Source: Stieleria mannarensis
GTDB lineage: Bacteria; Planctomycetota; Planctomycetia; Pirellulales; Pirellulaceae
Direction: 5' to 3'
Length of the DNA: 64,000 nt
NCBI RefSeq assembly: GCF_014154935.1
Contig: NZ_JACEHH010000024.1
Location: 1 to 64,000, forward strand
The translations under genes and the position numbers were made by a program. Of this stretch, positions 17,383-26,252 are shown piece by piece. Under the pieces are notes generated by a model. That model was not told the origin of the DNA. It did not search any database and saw only the letters and a program-made list of their open reading frames with translations. Each line of letters starts with the position of its first letter. The first letter of the stretch is position 1.

Positions 17383-18570
17383 ATGAACCAGTTCACCAAA
17401 CGGCTACTTCTTTTCGGCGCAAGCGTCATCGGGTTCGCGTCGGTCACCTTTGCTCTCAGCCAAGCGGTCAGTTACAAACCGTGGGGCGTGCCCGATAGCC
17501 GTCGGGATGATTATGACCGCCGCCTTGCCGAGTTGGATCATCAGGCCGAATTGAGCGACATGTACGCCAACAGGGCTCGGCCGATCGTGAGCGCCCAACC
17601 ATCGCGGTGCGACTTCGGTTGGGTTCGCCCGGGGGAAGACCTGCGGCACGTCTTTCAGATCGAAAACGTTGGCGATGACGTGCTGCGTCTGGGCGTGCGA
17701 GCGACCAGCTCCGATCGCGTGACGGCTGAATTGAATGTTGAGACTCTGGCGCCGGGCGAATCGGCTGGGTGCACCGTGACGATGACCGCGGCAATGGAGC
17801 CGATCACGAGGCCCGCTCGTGAAACGGTGACGCTGACCACCAATGACCCGCTTCATCGCACCGTGACACTTTCGGTTGAAAGCCGACAGCGCAGCGAATT
17901 GGTGCTCCCATCAAAAATCGCGTTCGATAGCCATGACCTCGGTCGCGCTTCAACCGCCGAATGCGTGATCTACAGCCAGTTGGGCCAGGACCTAAAGGTT
18001 CTCGGCGTCGCGTGTGACTCGTTTGATGTGGAATGGGGCGCCCAATCCGAGGATCCGGCGAGCGCCGAACTCGAAGGCAAATCCGCCACCGTCGCCAAAC
18101 GTCTATCCATCGAGATTGAATCCAAAGATTATGGCCAATACGCCGGCGTGTTCGAGCTGTCGGTCCAGCTGGACGGAGTCGTCAAGCAATACCCGATCGA
18201 TTTCGTCGGTCGGGTTCGTCCGCCGATCGGGTTCTATGGGCCGATCGTGGATCGGCGTACCGGAATTGATTTTGGGACGGTTGATAGCAGCACGCAACAT
18301 GACCTGTATGTGGTCGTGCGGTCACGGGCAGACCGATCGCGAAAAATCGCGGTCCTGGATATCGAGCCGAAGGAGTTGCAGGCGGAGCTTGAACCGCTGG
18401 AGACCGAGGGCAGCTATCGGCTTCGAGTGTCGATCCCCAAGGACTGTCCCTACCGACGTTTTAATTTGGCACAACAGCACGGCTACGTTCAGATCGGTGA
18501 CCCCGAGATGAAGTCATATTCCAACTGGTTGCCGATCTATGGGGTCGTGGGGCGATTCGACGGCAAGTGA
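17383..18570 (+). CDS. DUF1573 protein with N-terminal membrane anchor
   Basis: The 395-residue protein has an N-terminal hydrophobic segment at about 8-28 (LLLFGASVIGFASVTFALS). A DUF1573-type immunoglobulin-like domain follows at about 68-165, with the typical CDFGWVRPGEDLRHVFQIENVGDDVLRL run; two weaker beta-rich repeats then extend to the end. DUF1573 proteins are exported and of unknown role, often beside surface-structure genes. The ATG at 17383 is preferred to the GTG two codons upstream. The downstream gap of 72 bp to the PilM fusion suggests co-transcription. Confidence 0.8.
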   Translation: MNQFTKRLLLFGASVIGFASVTFALSQAVSYKPWGVPDSRRDDYDRRLAELDHQAELSDMYANRARPIVSAQPSRCDFGWVRPGEDLRHVFQIENVGDDVLRLGVRATSSDRVTAELNVETLAPGESAGCTVTMTAAMEPITRPARETVTLTTNDPLHRTVTLSVESRQRSELVLPSKIAFDSHDLGRASTAECVIYSQLGQDLKVLGVACDSFDVEWGAQSEDPASAELEGKSATVAKRLSIEIESKDYGQYAGVFELSVQLDGVVKQYPIDFVGRVRPPIGFYGPIVDRRTGIDFGTVDSSTQHDLYVVVRSRADRSRKIAVLDIEPKELQAELEPLETEGSYRLRVSIPKDCPYRRFNLAQQHGYVQIGDPEMKSYSNWLPIYGVVGRFDGK

Positions 18571-18642
18571 ATCGTTTCGATCGCTGACGTGGGTCGGCCG
18601 AATGGCTGTGAGTTTCAGTATTGTTTTTTTTGATAACGCGAC

Positions 18643-20826
18643 ATGTCCAGTTCTCCATCGACCGGTGAAATCACTTCGTCCGCCGCAATGCCGGCGCAAA
18701 CTGGGAAGATCACCTGTGGTGCTTGCAAGGAAACGAATCCGGTGGGCGGCCAGTTTTGTGCCGGCTGCGGTCATGCCTTGTATGAACCTTGCTTCCAATG
18801 CACCAAGCCCGTGACGCTCCAGCAGTCGTTTTGCGGTCAATGCGGATGCGACCTTGTAGCCGCAATCTCGGAGCGAAAAGGCAGGCTGGAAGGGAAAATC
18901 GCTGACGCGATCCAGGCTGCAAAGGAACGCGACTTCGAAAGGTCCAAGGGGCTGCTGGCGATCGTCACTCGGGAGAAAGATTATCGATTCAAGGACGTGA
19001 TCGCTAACGCAATGACGGCCCAACAAAAGATCGATCGCATTGCAGAGCAGGAGTGCGGGTCCGCTTCGGATCGCATCGCAGCGGCGCAAGCGGCCTATGA
19101 GGTCGGCGACTCGGCGCGCGTGGTCGAACTGCTCGGATCCCTGTCGCCGAATCTGTTGACGCCGGAGGCAAAAAGTCAGCTGGAACGATCGACGGTCCTG
19201 CTGGAGCAATTGAAGGAAGCAGAAGGTTCTCTACAAGAGGCTTTCCAAAAGCGTGACTGGGCAACCGCCGGAGTGGTTCTGGACCGATTGCTGGACCTCC
19301 AGCCGGATGATGCGTCGGTCGCCAGCTTGGCGCAGAAAGTGGGGAAGAAACTGATCGCAAAAGCAGAAACACTTTGCCAAGCACACAAATACACGTCCGC
19401 GGCGAACCTGTTGGAGTGCGTCCCTGCCAATTCACGCGGTCAGGAATATTCCGCTCTTAGTGAGTCGGTTGGGCGGATCACCTGGCTTTCCGACCAGATC
19501 AAAGGCGAGCCGTTTGCGACACCGACGCTGGGGCGAATTGCACAGCAATGGCTCGCAGAATCCGAGGGTGATCCCCGCGCACGCAAGGTGCTTGATCGAA
19601 TCAGCCGTCGGATCAAAGGTCCCAAGGCCAGTTCCCGCGATGTGTTTGCGTGTCTGGATGGATCAACCCAAAGTTGGGCCGGTGGGCCGGTGGGGGTGTT
19701 GGCATCTCCCACAAGCATCGATGTTGGCGCTGATGCTACCTTTCGAGCGTCTCCGGGCCAATTCAATGTCGCACTCGGTCTGGCACTCCAGGGGCTTGGT
19801 CGGGGGCGTGTCAACGAGGACTTCACTCCCAAGAAAGGTTTGCTGAAGCGTTTGGGCCGAAAAAAGGTGGAGCGATGTTGGGGGCTGGATCTCGGCGCGT
19901 CGGGGATCAAAGCCGTTTGCCTGGAAGCCGATGGTGAGGGGCTTCCCAAGCTGGCGGAATGTCACAAATTGTCTTACGAGAGCCCGCTGACACGGAACAT
20001 CGACGATTCCAAGCTGGACGAACAGGTTCGCACAACGCTGGAAGCATTTTTGCAAGAGCATGAGGTCGAAGGGACGCCCGTCTGGGTCAGTTTTCCGGCA
20101 CGTGAGTTGGTTTCGCGGTTTGTTAAATTACCTCCGGTCGCGGACAAACAGGTCAAGACGTTGTTCGAAAAGGAAGTCGAGTCTCGGATCCCGCTGCCGC
20201 TGGACGAGGTCGCCTGTGTCAGCTGGATCGGCCCGCTTCCGGAAGATGAGTTGACCGCCATCGGGCGTCCCGCGTTTGTCTCAGCGGCAAAAAAACAGTT
20301 CGTTGATCGATACCTGGAGAACCTCGGCCGTGCCGGATTGATCGTCAGCGGTCTGCAAGCGACGCCGATCGCGCTATTGAATTTTGCAGCGTTCGAGTTT
20401 GCCAATCTGATTGACCTGGATCAGAACGATGGCGGCGACTTGGAACTGAAACTGCCGTCGGTCGCCTTGTTTGATTGTGGCGCCGAAATGACCACCGTGC
20501 TCGTGATCAGCGGCGCTTCGAACTGGTTTTGGTCGTTCGAATGCGGCGGAAACGAATTCACCCGCCTGATCAGTCGAGCGACGAAAGCGACACATGCAGA
20601 GGCTGAAAAACTGAAACGCAATCCGGCGGCACTTTCACGTCCAGAAATTCAGTTCGAAATGGTGGAACAACGCATCGAAGAGATGCATGGTAGGCTCCGA
20701 AAGATCACGACCGACACCCTCGTCGATCACGAGGAAATCGACATCAAACAGTCTTGGTGCAGCGGCGGCGGAGTCTTCACCCATGGCTGGATCAAGAGAA
20801 TTCTATGCGACCGCAAATCCCAATGA
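18643..20826 (+). CDS. Double zinc ribbon fused to a PilM-like actin-fold ATPase
   Basis: The 727-residue protein has three parts. Residues 22-70 hold eight cysteines in four CxxC pairs (25/28, 39/42, 50/53, 64/67), a double zinc ribbon. Residues 75-330 are helical and repeat-like, resembling TPR or coiled-coil. Residues 412-720 are a PilM/FtsA-like actin-fold domain with CWGLDLGASGIKAV (phosphate 1), SFPARELVSRFVKLPP, FDCGAEMTTVLVIS (phosphate 2) and a final SGGG. PilM organises the inner-membrane platform of type IV pili at its cytoplasmic face. The usual N-terminal interaction peptide and pilN/O/P/Q neighbours are absent, so the partners probably differ. The stop overlaps the next start region. 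Confidence 0.85.
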   Translation: MSSSPSTGEITSSAAMPAQTGKITCGACKETNPVGGQFCAGCGHALYEPCFQCTKPVTLQQSFCGQCGCDLVAAISERKGRLEGKIADAIQAAKERDFERSKGLLAIVTREKDYRFKDVIANAMTAQQKIDRIAEQECGSASDRIAAAQAAYEVGDSARVVELLGSLSPNLLTPEAKSQLERSTVLLEQLKEAEGSLQEAFQKRDWATAGVVLDRLLDLQPDDASVASLAQKVGKKLIAKAETLCQAHKYTSAANLLECVPANSRGQEYSALSESVGRITWLSDQIKGEPFATPTLGRIAQQWLAESEGDPRARKVLDRISRRIKGPKASSRDVFACLDGSTQSWAGGPVGVLASPTSIDVGADATFRASPGQFNVALGLALQGLGRGRVNEDFTPKKGLLKRLGRKKVERCWGLDLGASGIKAVCLEADGEGLPKLAECHKLSYESPLTRNIDDSKLDEQVRTTLEAFLQEHEVEGTPVWVSFPARELVSRFVKLPPVADKQVKTLFEKEVESRIPLPLDEVACVSWIGPLPEDELTAIGRPAFVSAAKKQFVDRYLENLGRAGLIVSGLQATPIALLNFAAFEFANLIDLDQNDGGDLELKLPSVALFDCGAEMTTVLVISGASNWFWSFECGGNEFTRLISRATKATHAEAEKLKRNPAALSRPEIQFEMVEQRIEEMHGRLRKITTDTLVDHEEIDIKQSWCSGGGVFTHGWIKRILCDRKSQ

Positions 20827-22985
20827 AGATGAAACCCAAACCCGCCGACCGTTTCCATTCGATCGTCACACGCCTCTTGATCGCGACCGCGTGCTGTATG
20901 CCAGGATGTGGCGAAAGCCAACAAGACCTGTTCATGAAACACGCCCAACGGGATCGCGGAGGCGCAACGCAGGACGAGGCGAAAACGCCGACGGCGAGGC
21001 CCGACGCCCCATCCACCCCGGCGCCCCGACAGGTCGCGGCAAAGCCAAGTCCGAGGGTCGTCGAAACCAGTGTTTCTGTCTCGCCAGCGGCGAAAACTGA
21101 CAAGGTACCCCCAGTGGACGCCGGTGAACCGCCGGAAAGCAAAAGCTTGGAAGAAATCGTCGGTATCCAACCGATTTCCCAGCGAAAACCGGAAACAGAA
21201 TTAACGGTGGCCCAGCGTCGAAGGCGTGCCTTCGACAACTTGCAAAAGATCAACGCGGCGCTGCTCGCCTATCTGGACGAAACGCGTCACTACCCACGCA
21301 GCTATCACCAGAATGCGGGCGGGGTCCCGACGTTGTCATGGCGGGTCGAGTTGCTTCCGTATCTCGGTTACGAAGAGCTTTACAAGCGTTTTGATTTTGA
21401 CCGCGCCTGGAATATGCCGCCCAACAAAGATCTGTTGCAGTTCATCCCCGATGAATACGTTTCGCCGGAACGCTTCGACGATAAAACCAATTTTGTTTTG
21501 CCGACCAGCGCGCCGTTTATTTTCGGAGACAACCGCAGTACCAGCCAATCCATGGTCGAAGATGGTCCCGAAAACACCATCATGCTGCTGGAGATCAACG
21601 ACGCGCACGCGGTCCATTGGACAGAACCCAAAGATTTCCAGCCCAAGTCGATGATGCAGATGTCGCCTTATTTGGGCAAGTTGCGGGTCGACGGCACGTT
21701 CGCGTTGTGGGCGAACGGGTTTCCGGTCCTATTGGAAAAGAATCTGTCCGACCAACAGTTATTCCAGGCGATGACCTACGACAAGAGCGATGCCCTGTTG
21801 GCCAGGGATATCCACCGGGCGATCACCGTGGAAGAGGTCGATGTCGATCCGGAATTGTCTGATTCCTTGCCCGAGCAAGACATGCAGGCACAGACGAATG
21901 AAAATGAACCTGTGCCGGCTGCGGTTGAAATGGAGATGCCGACGCTGATCGAAGACGTGGACATCGCCCGGGAGCCCGTTCCTTCGGCGGTCCAAATCAG
22001 TAAGGCTCAGGAAAAGCTTCGGCGTATCTATCGTGACCAGCTGACCGAGGCGACGAAACCGGACGACAAGGGAAAGCTCGCCGCCGAATTGATCGAGACC
22101 GCAGCGGGACTGGAGGCTGATCCCGCCGGGGCATTCGTCTTGCAGCGTGCAGCGTTGCGTCTGGCGATCGAGGCTGCCGAAGGAGACACGTTGATCGACG
22201 CCATCGATCAGCGGGTCGCACGATTCGAGGTCGATTCGTTCCGCGAAAACCTCAAGTGGATTCAGGAATTCGGAGCGGCCACGGCCAGCCGCGATGCGAG
22301 CTTCGTCAACGGCGACGCGATTTTGCGCCGCGCCATCCCGGTGATCTACGCGGGGATTCACGAGAATGAGTACATGTTGGCGAGCTCGGTTGCACGAATC
22401 GCCAACCGTTTCGCCGGTGGGGCGCGTGACAGCGTTGTTTCCCGTTTGTTGACACGGCTCAGGACCCAACTGGGCGCCGCCCAACGCGAGTACGAAAAAT
22501 CGATGGATGATTTGCAACAGTATCGCATCGATCCCAGCAATACGGCCGCCGGAGCTTCCTTCGGGACGTTCTTGTGCTTTATCAAGGGGGACTGGAAGAC
22601 CGGTTTGGAGATGGTGGCCGAAGGACAGGGTGATTTGGCAGAGGTTGCCAAGCTGGACCTCCGCGGAGCCGCCCGGGCGATCGATCAGGTTGCCATCGGT
22701 GACGCGTGGTGGGAACTCAGCCAACGCGGTTCGGGAGCCTATCGCCAGGGGGCACAAGACCGCGCGGTGCTCTGGTACACCCAAGCGATGGAGCGTTTGC
22801 CCGAGTCGCTCGATCGGATCCACGTCAAAAACCGACTTCAAGAAGCCGACCAGACCGATGGACGTAGCCCCCTCGCGCTGTGTGTCCAATTGTCTCAGGA
22901 GATCGGAGTCGACCTCAGCAGCAGCTTGACATCGATCGCGGCCAAAGGGGGACGTGTGGCACGGCGAGATGACGACGACGATTGA
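20805..22985 (+). CDS. Lipoprotein with DUF1559-like domain and helical C-terminus
   Basis: The 726-residue protein starts at the ATG at 20805 (MRPQIP). The ATG at 20823, which forms an ATGA overlap with the upstream stop, is equally attractive. The signal peptide ends in a lipobox MPGC, giving an exported lipoprotein. After a low-complexity linker rich in Pro, Ala and Lys, residues of about 135-340 resemble a DUF1559 domain without its prepilin helix (NLQKINAALLAYLDETRHYP, SWRVELLPYLGYEELY, DGTFALWANG). The remaining 370 residues are helical and TPR-like and end in DDDDD. It is coupled to the PilM fusion, so the two probably act in one envelope machine. Confidence 0.75.
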   Translation: MRPQIPMKMKPKPADRFHSIVTRLLIATACCMPGCGESQQDLFMKHAQRDRGGATQDEAKTPTARPDAPSTPAPRQVAAKPSPRVVETSVSVSPAAKTDKVPPVDAGEPPESKSLEEIVGIQPISQRKPETELTVAQRRRRAFDNLQKINAALLAYLDETRHYPRSYHQNAGGVPTLSWRVELLPYLGYEELYKRFDFDRAWNMPPNKDLLQFIPDEYVSPERFDDKTNFVLPTSAPFIFGDNRSTSQSMVEDGPENTIMLLEINDAHAVHWTEPKDFQPKSMMQMSPYLGKLRVDGTFALWANGFPVLLEKNLSDQQLFQAMTYDKSDALLARDIHRAITVEEVDVDPELSDSLPEQDMQAQTNENEPVPAAVEMEMPTLIEDVDIAREPVPSAVQISKAQEKLRRIYRDQLTEATKPDDKGKLAAELIETAAGLEADPAGAFVLQRAALRLAIEAAEGDTLIDAIDQRVARFEVDSFRENLKWIQEFGAATASRDASFVNGDAILRRAIPVIYAGIHENEYMLASSVARIANRFAGGARDSVVSRLLTRLRTQLGAAQREYEKSMDDLQQYRIDPSNTAAGASFGTFLCFIKGDWKTGLEMVAEGQGDLAEVAKLDLRGAARAIDQVAIGDAWWELSQRGSGAYRQGAQDRAVLWYTQAMERLPESLDRIHVKNRLQEADQTDGRSPLALCVQLSQEIGVDLSSSLTSIAAKGGRVARRDDDDD

Positions 22986-22994
22986 AACGGTCGC

Positions 22995-24884
22995 TTATTC
23001 AGTGGCGTCGTCTCGATCGAGTTTCGTAACCACCGCCAGATTTTGAACCGCTACCGGATGGTTGGGTTGTAACTGAAGAGTCCGTCGGTAAAACCGGATG
23101 GCGTTTTCATAGTCACCTAGCCTGGCATACGCATTGCCGAGATTCGCGTTGGCGTCGGGATTCTCGGGCCATAGCTTCAAGGAAATCTTCAGGTGCCTCT
23201 GGGCCTCCGCAGGATTCCGCGAAGCAAGCAGCCCGCCCAAGTTGTTATGGGCTTCCGCGTATTCAGGATCCACCGTGATCGCCTTTCGATAGCATGCTTC
23301 GGCCTGCGACACGTTTGTCGTGCGAAGCAAATTGCCGAGATTGAGGTACGCCTGGGCGAATTGCGGGTCGATCTCGATCACTTTCGCGAATTCTTCCATC
23401 GCTTCCTGACGCCGACCGAGCTTCGCCTTGCAGAGTGCCAAATTGTTGCGGGTCGTTGCGGATTTCAGACCCGCGTCGATCGCCGCCTGGGCATGGGAAA
23501 ACGCTTTCGGATAGCTGCCCTCGGACAGATAGATCGCTGACAGATTCGAGTGCGCCAAATGGTTGTCTGGATCGATCTGCAACATTCGGGTGAACAGCCG
23601 GTTGGAATCTTGCCAATGGCGTGCCTGGAGAAGTGACAGGGTGCTGAACGTGGCAATGGAAAGGGCCGCAAACGCGATCAAAGTTCTGCTTGAGATGGAG
23701 CGTTTGTCGATCGCGAGCATGATCACGGCGCCGATCAACAGAAACAGCCCGACGTTCGGGACGTAGGTGTAGCGGTCGGCCATCCATTGGATTCCGATGG
23801 GGACGATTCCCGAGGTGGGAAACATCGTTCCGAGGAACCAGAACCAGCCGACGAAAAGAATCGGAATGCGACGCCGATTCCGCCAGCAGTAGATCGAAAT
23901 CCCGGTCAGGATTGCGGCGGAAAAGATTGCGAACCCGACCGGCATCCCGTCGCGGGGCGGTAACACGCCGACCGTCAGGCCGATCGGCATCAGCAGGTGC
24001 CAAAGGTAGATCAGGTACGCACAGGGAATCTGCAGCAGTCGCTCCCCGAGTGGCACCGCGTCCAATGACGCGACCGCGCCGGTGCTTTGCTGGGCGGACA
24101 AGGCGACGAAAGAGAATACCAGGCTCAACAACAACAGCGGTGCCTTCTCCAGTGCACTTCGCAGCAACGAAATCGGTTCACGGTTGGATTCGACGTTTCT
24201 GTTCAACAACAACGCGTCGAGCCGATCGGGGGACAGGTTTTCGCCAGATTCGCCAGATTCGCCGAATCGGATACGGCACAGCGGCCAGATGTCCAGCAGC
24301 ATCATTGCGAAAGGGAACGTCAGCAGCGAAGGTTTGGACATCAGCCCCGCCGCCATGCACAGAAACACCGTGCCCATCCGGTGCGGAGTTGGCCGCCGTG
24401 CGTAATGAGCATAGGCCAGCATCCCGAGCATCCAAAACAGGGTGCTCAGGGTGCCCTTGCGTTCGGCGACCCAGGCCACCGATTCGACGTTCAGCGGGTG
24501 GACGCAGAACAGCACCGCGACGGTCGCTGCCAACGTGTCTCGCAGCCCCATGACTTTCAACGCGACAAACAAGACCACCACCGACAGCGTGTGCAGGATC
24601 ACATTGGTCAGGTGGAATCCAAGCGGGCCGTTGCCGTACAGTTGTGAGTCCAGCTGGAACGACCACCAGACCAGCGGGTGCCAGTTGCCCATCCGCGTCG
24701 TGGTCAATGCCCAGGTCGCATCGGCCGCGTTGATCCCGTTTTGGACATTCGGGTTGCGGCTGACGTATTCGGCGTCGTCAAGCGCGACGAATTGGAAGCC
24801 GGTCGTCTGCAGGTAGACGGCCAGCGACAGCGCGATCAGGCAAGCGGGGATGGTGTAGCGGTTCAAGGTTGGGGTGCGGGGCAA
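22995..24884 (-). CDS. TPR-containing GT-C glycosyltransferase-like membrane protein
   Basis: The protein is about 629 residues from a TTG at 24884, giving MPRTPTLNRY. An in-frame extension to 25034 would translate REP elements and is disfavoured. The first 400 residues hold about ten membrane segments, with the early acidic FVALDDAEYVSRNP, then WHPLVWWSF and HPLNVESVAWVAERKG. This is the pattern of TMTC/PMT-like GT-C enzymes, which use polyprenyl-linked sugars to glycosylate proteins outside the membrane. The C-terminal 200 residues are about six TPR units (AHNNLGGLLASRNPAEAQRH type). It is convergent with the lipoprotein gene, with only 9 bp between the stops. Substrate and sugar are unknown. 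Confidence 0.75.
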   Translation of the reverse strand: MPRTPTLNRYTIPACLIALSLAVYLQTTGFQFVALDDAEYVSRNPNVQNGINAADATWALTTTRMGNWHPLVWWSFQLDSQLYGNGPLGFHLTNVILHTLSVVVLFVALKVMGLRDTLAATVAVLFCVHPLNVESVAWVAERKGTLSTLFWMLGMLAYAHYARRPTPHRMGTVFLCMAAGLMSKPSLLTFPFAMMLLDIWPLCRIRFGESGESGENLSPDRLDALLLNRNVESNREPISLLRSALEKAPLLLLSLVFSFVALSAQQSTGAVASLDAVPLGERLLQIPCAYLIYLWHLLMPIGLTVGVLPPRDGMPVGFAIFSAAILTGISIYCWRNRRRIPILFVGWFWFLGTMFPTSGIVPIGIQWMADRYTYVPNVGLFLLIGAVIMLAIDKRSISSRTLIAFAALSIATFSTLSLLQARHWQDSNRLFTRMLQIDPDNHLAHSNLSAIYLSEGSYPKAFSHAQAAIDAGLKSATTRNNLALCKAKLGRRQEAMEEFAKVIEIDPQFAQAYLNLGNLLRTTNVSQAEACYRKAITVDPEYAEAHNNLGGLLASRNPAEAQRHLKISLKLWPENPDANANLGNAYARLGDYENAIRFYRRTLQLQPNHPVAVQNLAVVTKLDRDDATE

Positions 24885-24894
24885 GAAGGCTCGC

Positions 24895-24966
24895 AGTAGC
24901 GGAAGTCGCGAAGACTTTCGGCGATTTGCGGATGGGGAACGAAACTCTTGGCGAGTTCCGCTACCG
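24895..24966. repeat. Inverted pair of class A REP-like hairpins (BIME-like)
   Basis: The copy at 24895-24921 is in GTAG orientation with stem AAGTC/GACTT and loop GCGAA, a one-base change from GCCAA. The copy at 24940-24966 is in the opposite orientation with stem AACTC/GAGTT. They face each other across about 18 bp, like alternating REP pairs in enterobacteria. Confidence 0.75.
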
Positions 24967-25111
24967 GGGAAACGAGCTGAAGCGGCAATATGAGCAAGTC
25001 GCCTCGGTTTCCTAAAAAACCAATCGCCCACCAACGGTCAAGCCACACCGCGGCGATTCATCAAACCTTCATGTTCCGACAGGCCAGCTAGCTGGACAGC
25101 GCCACTTTGAC

Positions 25112-25173
25112 GTAGCTACGCTCGCCAGAGCGTGGGAAATCCCGGGGATCCACCTTCTGGCGAAGGTAGCTAC
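25112..25173. repeat. Inverted pair of class B REP-like hairpins (BIME-like)
   Basis: The first copy has foot GTAG (25112-25115), arms CTACGCTC (25116-25123) and GAGCGTGG (25128-25135), and loop GCCA. The second copy, on the other strand, spans 25150-25173 with arms CTACCTTC and GAAGGTGG. The central stem pairs differ in a compensatory way. The pair lies just past the end of cydB (minus strand). Confidence 0.8.
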
Positions 25174-25223
25174 GATTGACCGGCGATTCACATTGTTTCT
25201 TGTGCAAAGTGGCGTTGGCCGGC

Positions 25224-26252
25224 TTAGTAGCTGTTCGAATCCAGTTGCACCTTGCCTCGGAAGATCCAGTAGATCGTGATCGTGTAGCTGGCCACGCAGG
25301 GCATGCCGATCATTGCGATCCACAGCATCGTGATCAGGGTTTGATGGCTGCTGCGGGCGTTTTCCAGCGTCACGCTGTAGGCCGGATCGATCGTCGAAAG
25401 CACAAAGTTGGGGAAGATCGCGACGCTGAACAACGACGCTAGCGCGGCGATGACCATCGACGACGTGAAGAACGCGTAGCCGGGTTTGCCCAGGTGCATC
25501 GCGCGGGGAATGTTCAACACCGCCAATGCGTTCAGCACCGGAACGATCCACAACCAAGGGTGCCGCGAAAGCGTCTCGGTCGCGTGCGGGACATGGATCC
25601 AGGTGGCCAGTGTGACCGCGGCGTACAGGAATGCAAAACAATAGAACAGCGGCAGAATCCGGCTCCGCACCCGTTGTTGCAATTCACCTTCAGTCTTGAG
25701 GAACAAATAGATCGCCCCGTGCAGCGCGAACAGGGACACGGTCAGCGCCCCGACCAGCAGCGGGTACCAATACAGCTGATCCAGCAATCCGCCCTGGTAC
25801 TGGAACATCGGACCGACCTGCATGCCGCCCATCACGTTGCCACCGGCGATCCCCAACAGCGCCGCCGCGGTGATCGACGACAGAAAGAATCCGGCGTCCC
25901 AGAACCGCCGCCATGCCGGCGAGTGCACTTTCGAGCGAAATTCCAAACTGACCGCGCGTCCGATCAAGCAGGTCAGCAACAGATGAAACGCGGCGTAGAA
26001 ACTGCTGAAGACTGTCGCATATGCGTTCGGAAACGCGGCGAACAACGCGCCGCCGAAGGTCACCAGCCAGACTTCATTGCCGTCCCACAGCGGCCCGATC
26101 GAGTTCATCACCAACCGTCGTTCCCGATCGGTTTTGGCGATGAACGGATGCAGGATGCCGACGCCCAGGTCGAACCCGTCCAAGATCGCGTAACCGGTCA
26201 GCAAGACGCCTAACAGAAAGAACCAAACCAAGGTGATCGTGTCATAACTCAT
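25224..26252 (-). CDS. cydB: Cytochrome bd ubiquinol oxidase subunit II
   Basis: The 342-residue membrane protein opens with the family signature SYDTITLVWFFLLGVLLTGYAILDGFDLGVG and has about eight membrane segments. With CydA it forms cytochrome bd, which oxidises quinol and reduces oxygen to water at low oxygen tension. Its start overlaps the cydA stop by one base, so the two are translationally coupled. I looked for a short cydX-like frame downstream and saw none; the class B REP pair is there instead. Confidence 0.95.
   Translation of the reverse strand: MSYDTITLVWFFLLGVLLTGYAILDGFDLGVGILHPFIAKTDRERRLVMNSIGPLWDGNEVWLVTFGGALFAAFPNAYATVFSSFYAAFHLLLTCLIGRAVSLEFRSKVHSPAWRRFWDAGFFLSSITAAALLGIAGGNVMGGMQVGPMFQYQGGLLDQLYWYPLLVGALTVSLFALHGAIYLFLKTEGELQQRVRSRILPLFYCFAFLYAAVTLATWIHVPHATETLSRHPWLWIVPVLNALAVLNIPRAMHLGKPGYAFFTSSMVIAALASLFSVAIFPNFVLSTIDPAYSVTLENARSSHQTLITMLWIAMIGMPCVASYTITIYWIFRGKVQLDSNSY

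Noticed and set aside
24885-25034. N-terminal extension of the TPR glycosyltransferase-like protein
   Set aside because: It would translate a pair of REP-like hairpins, and the hydrophobic start of the conserved part begins just after 24884.
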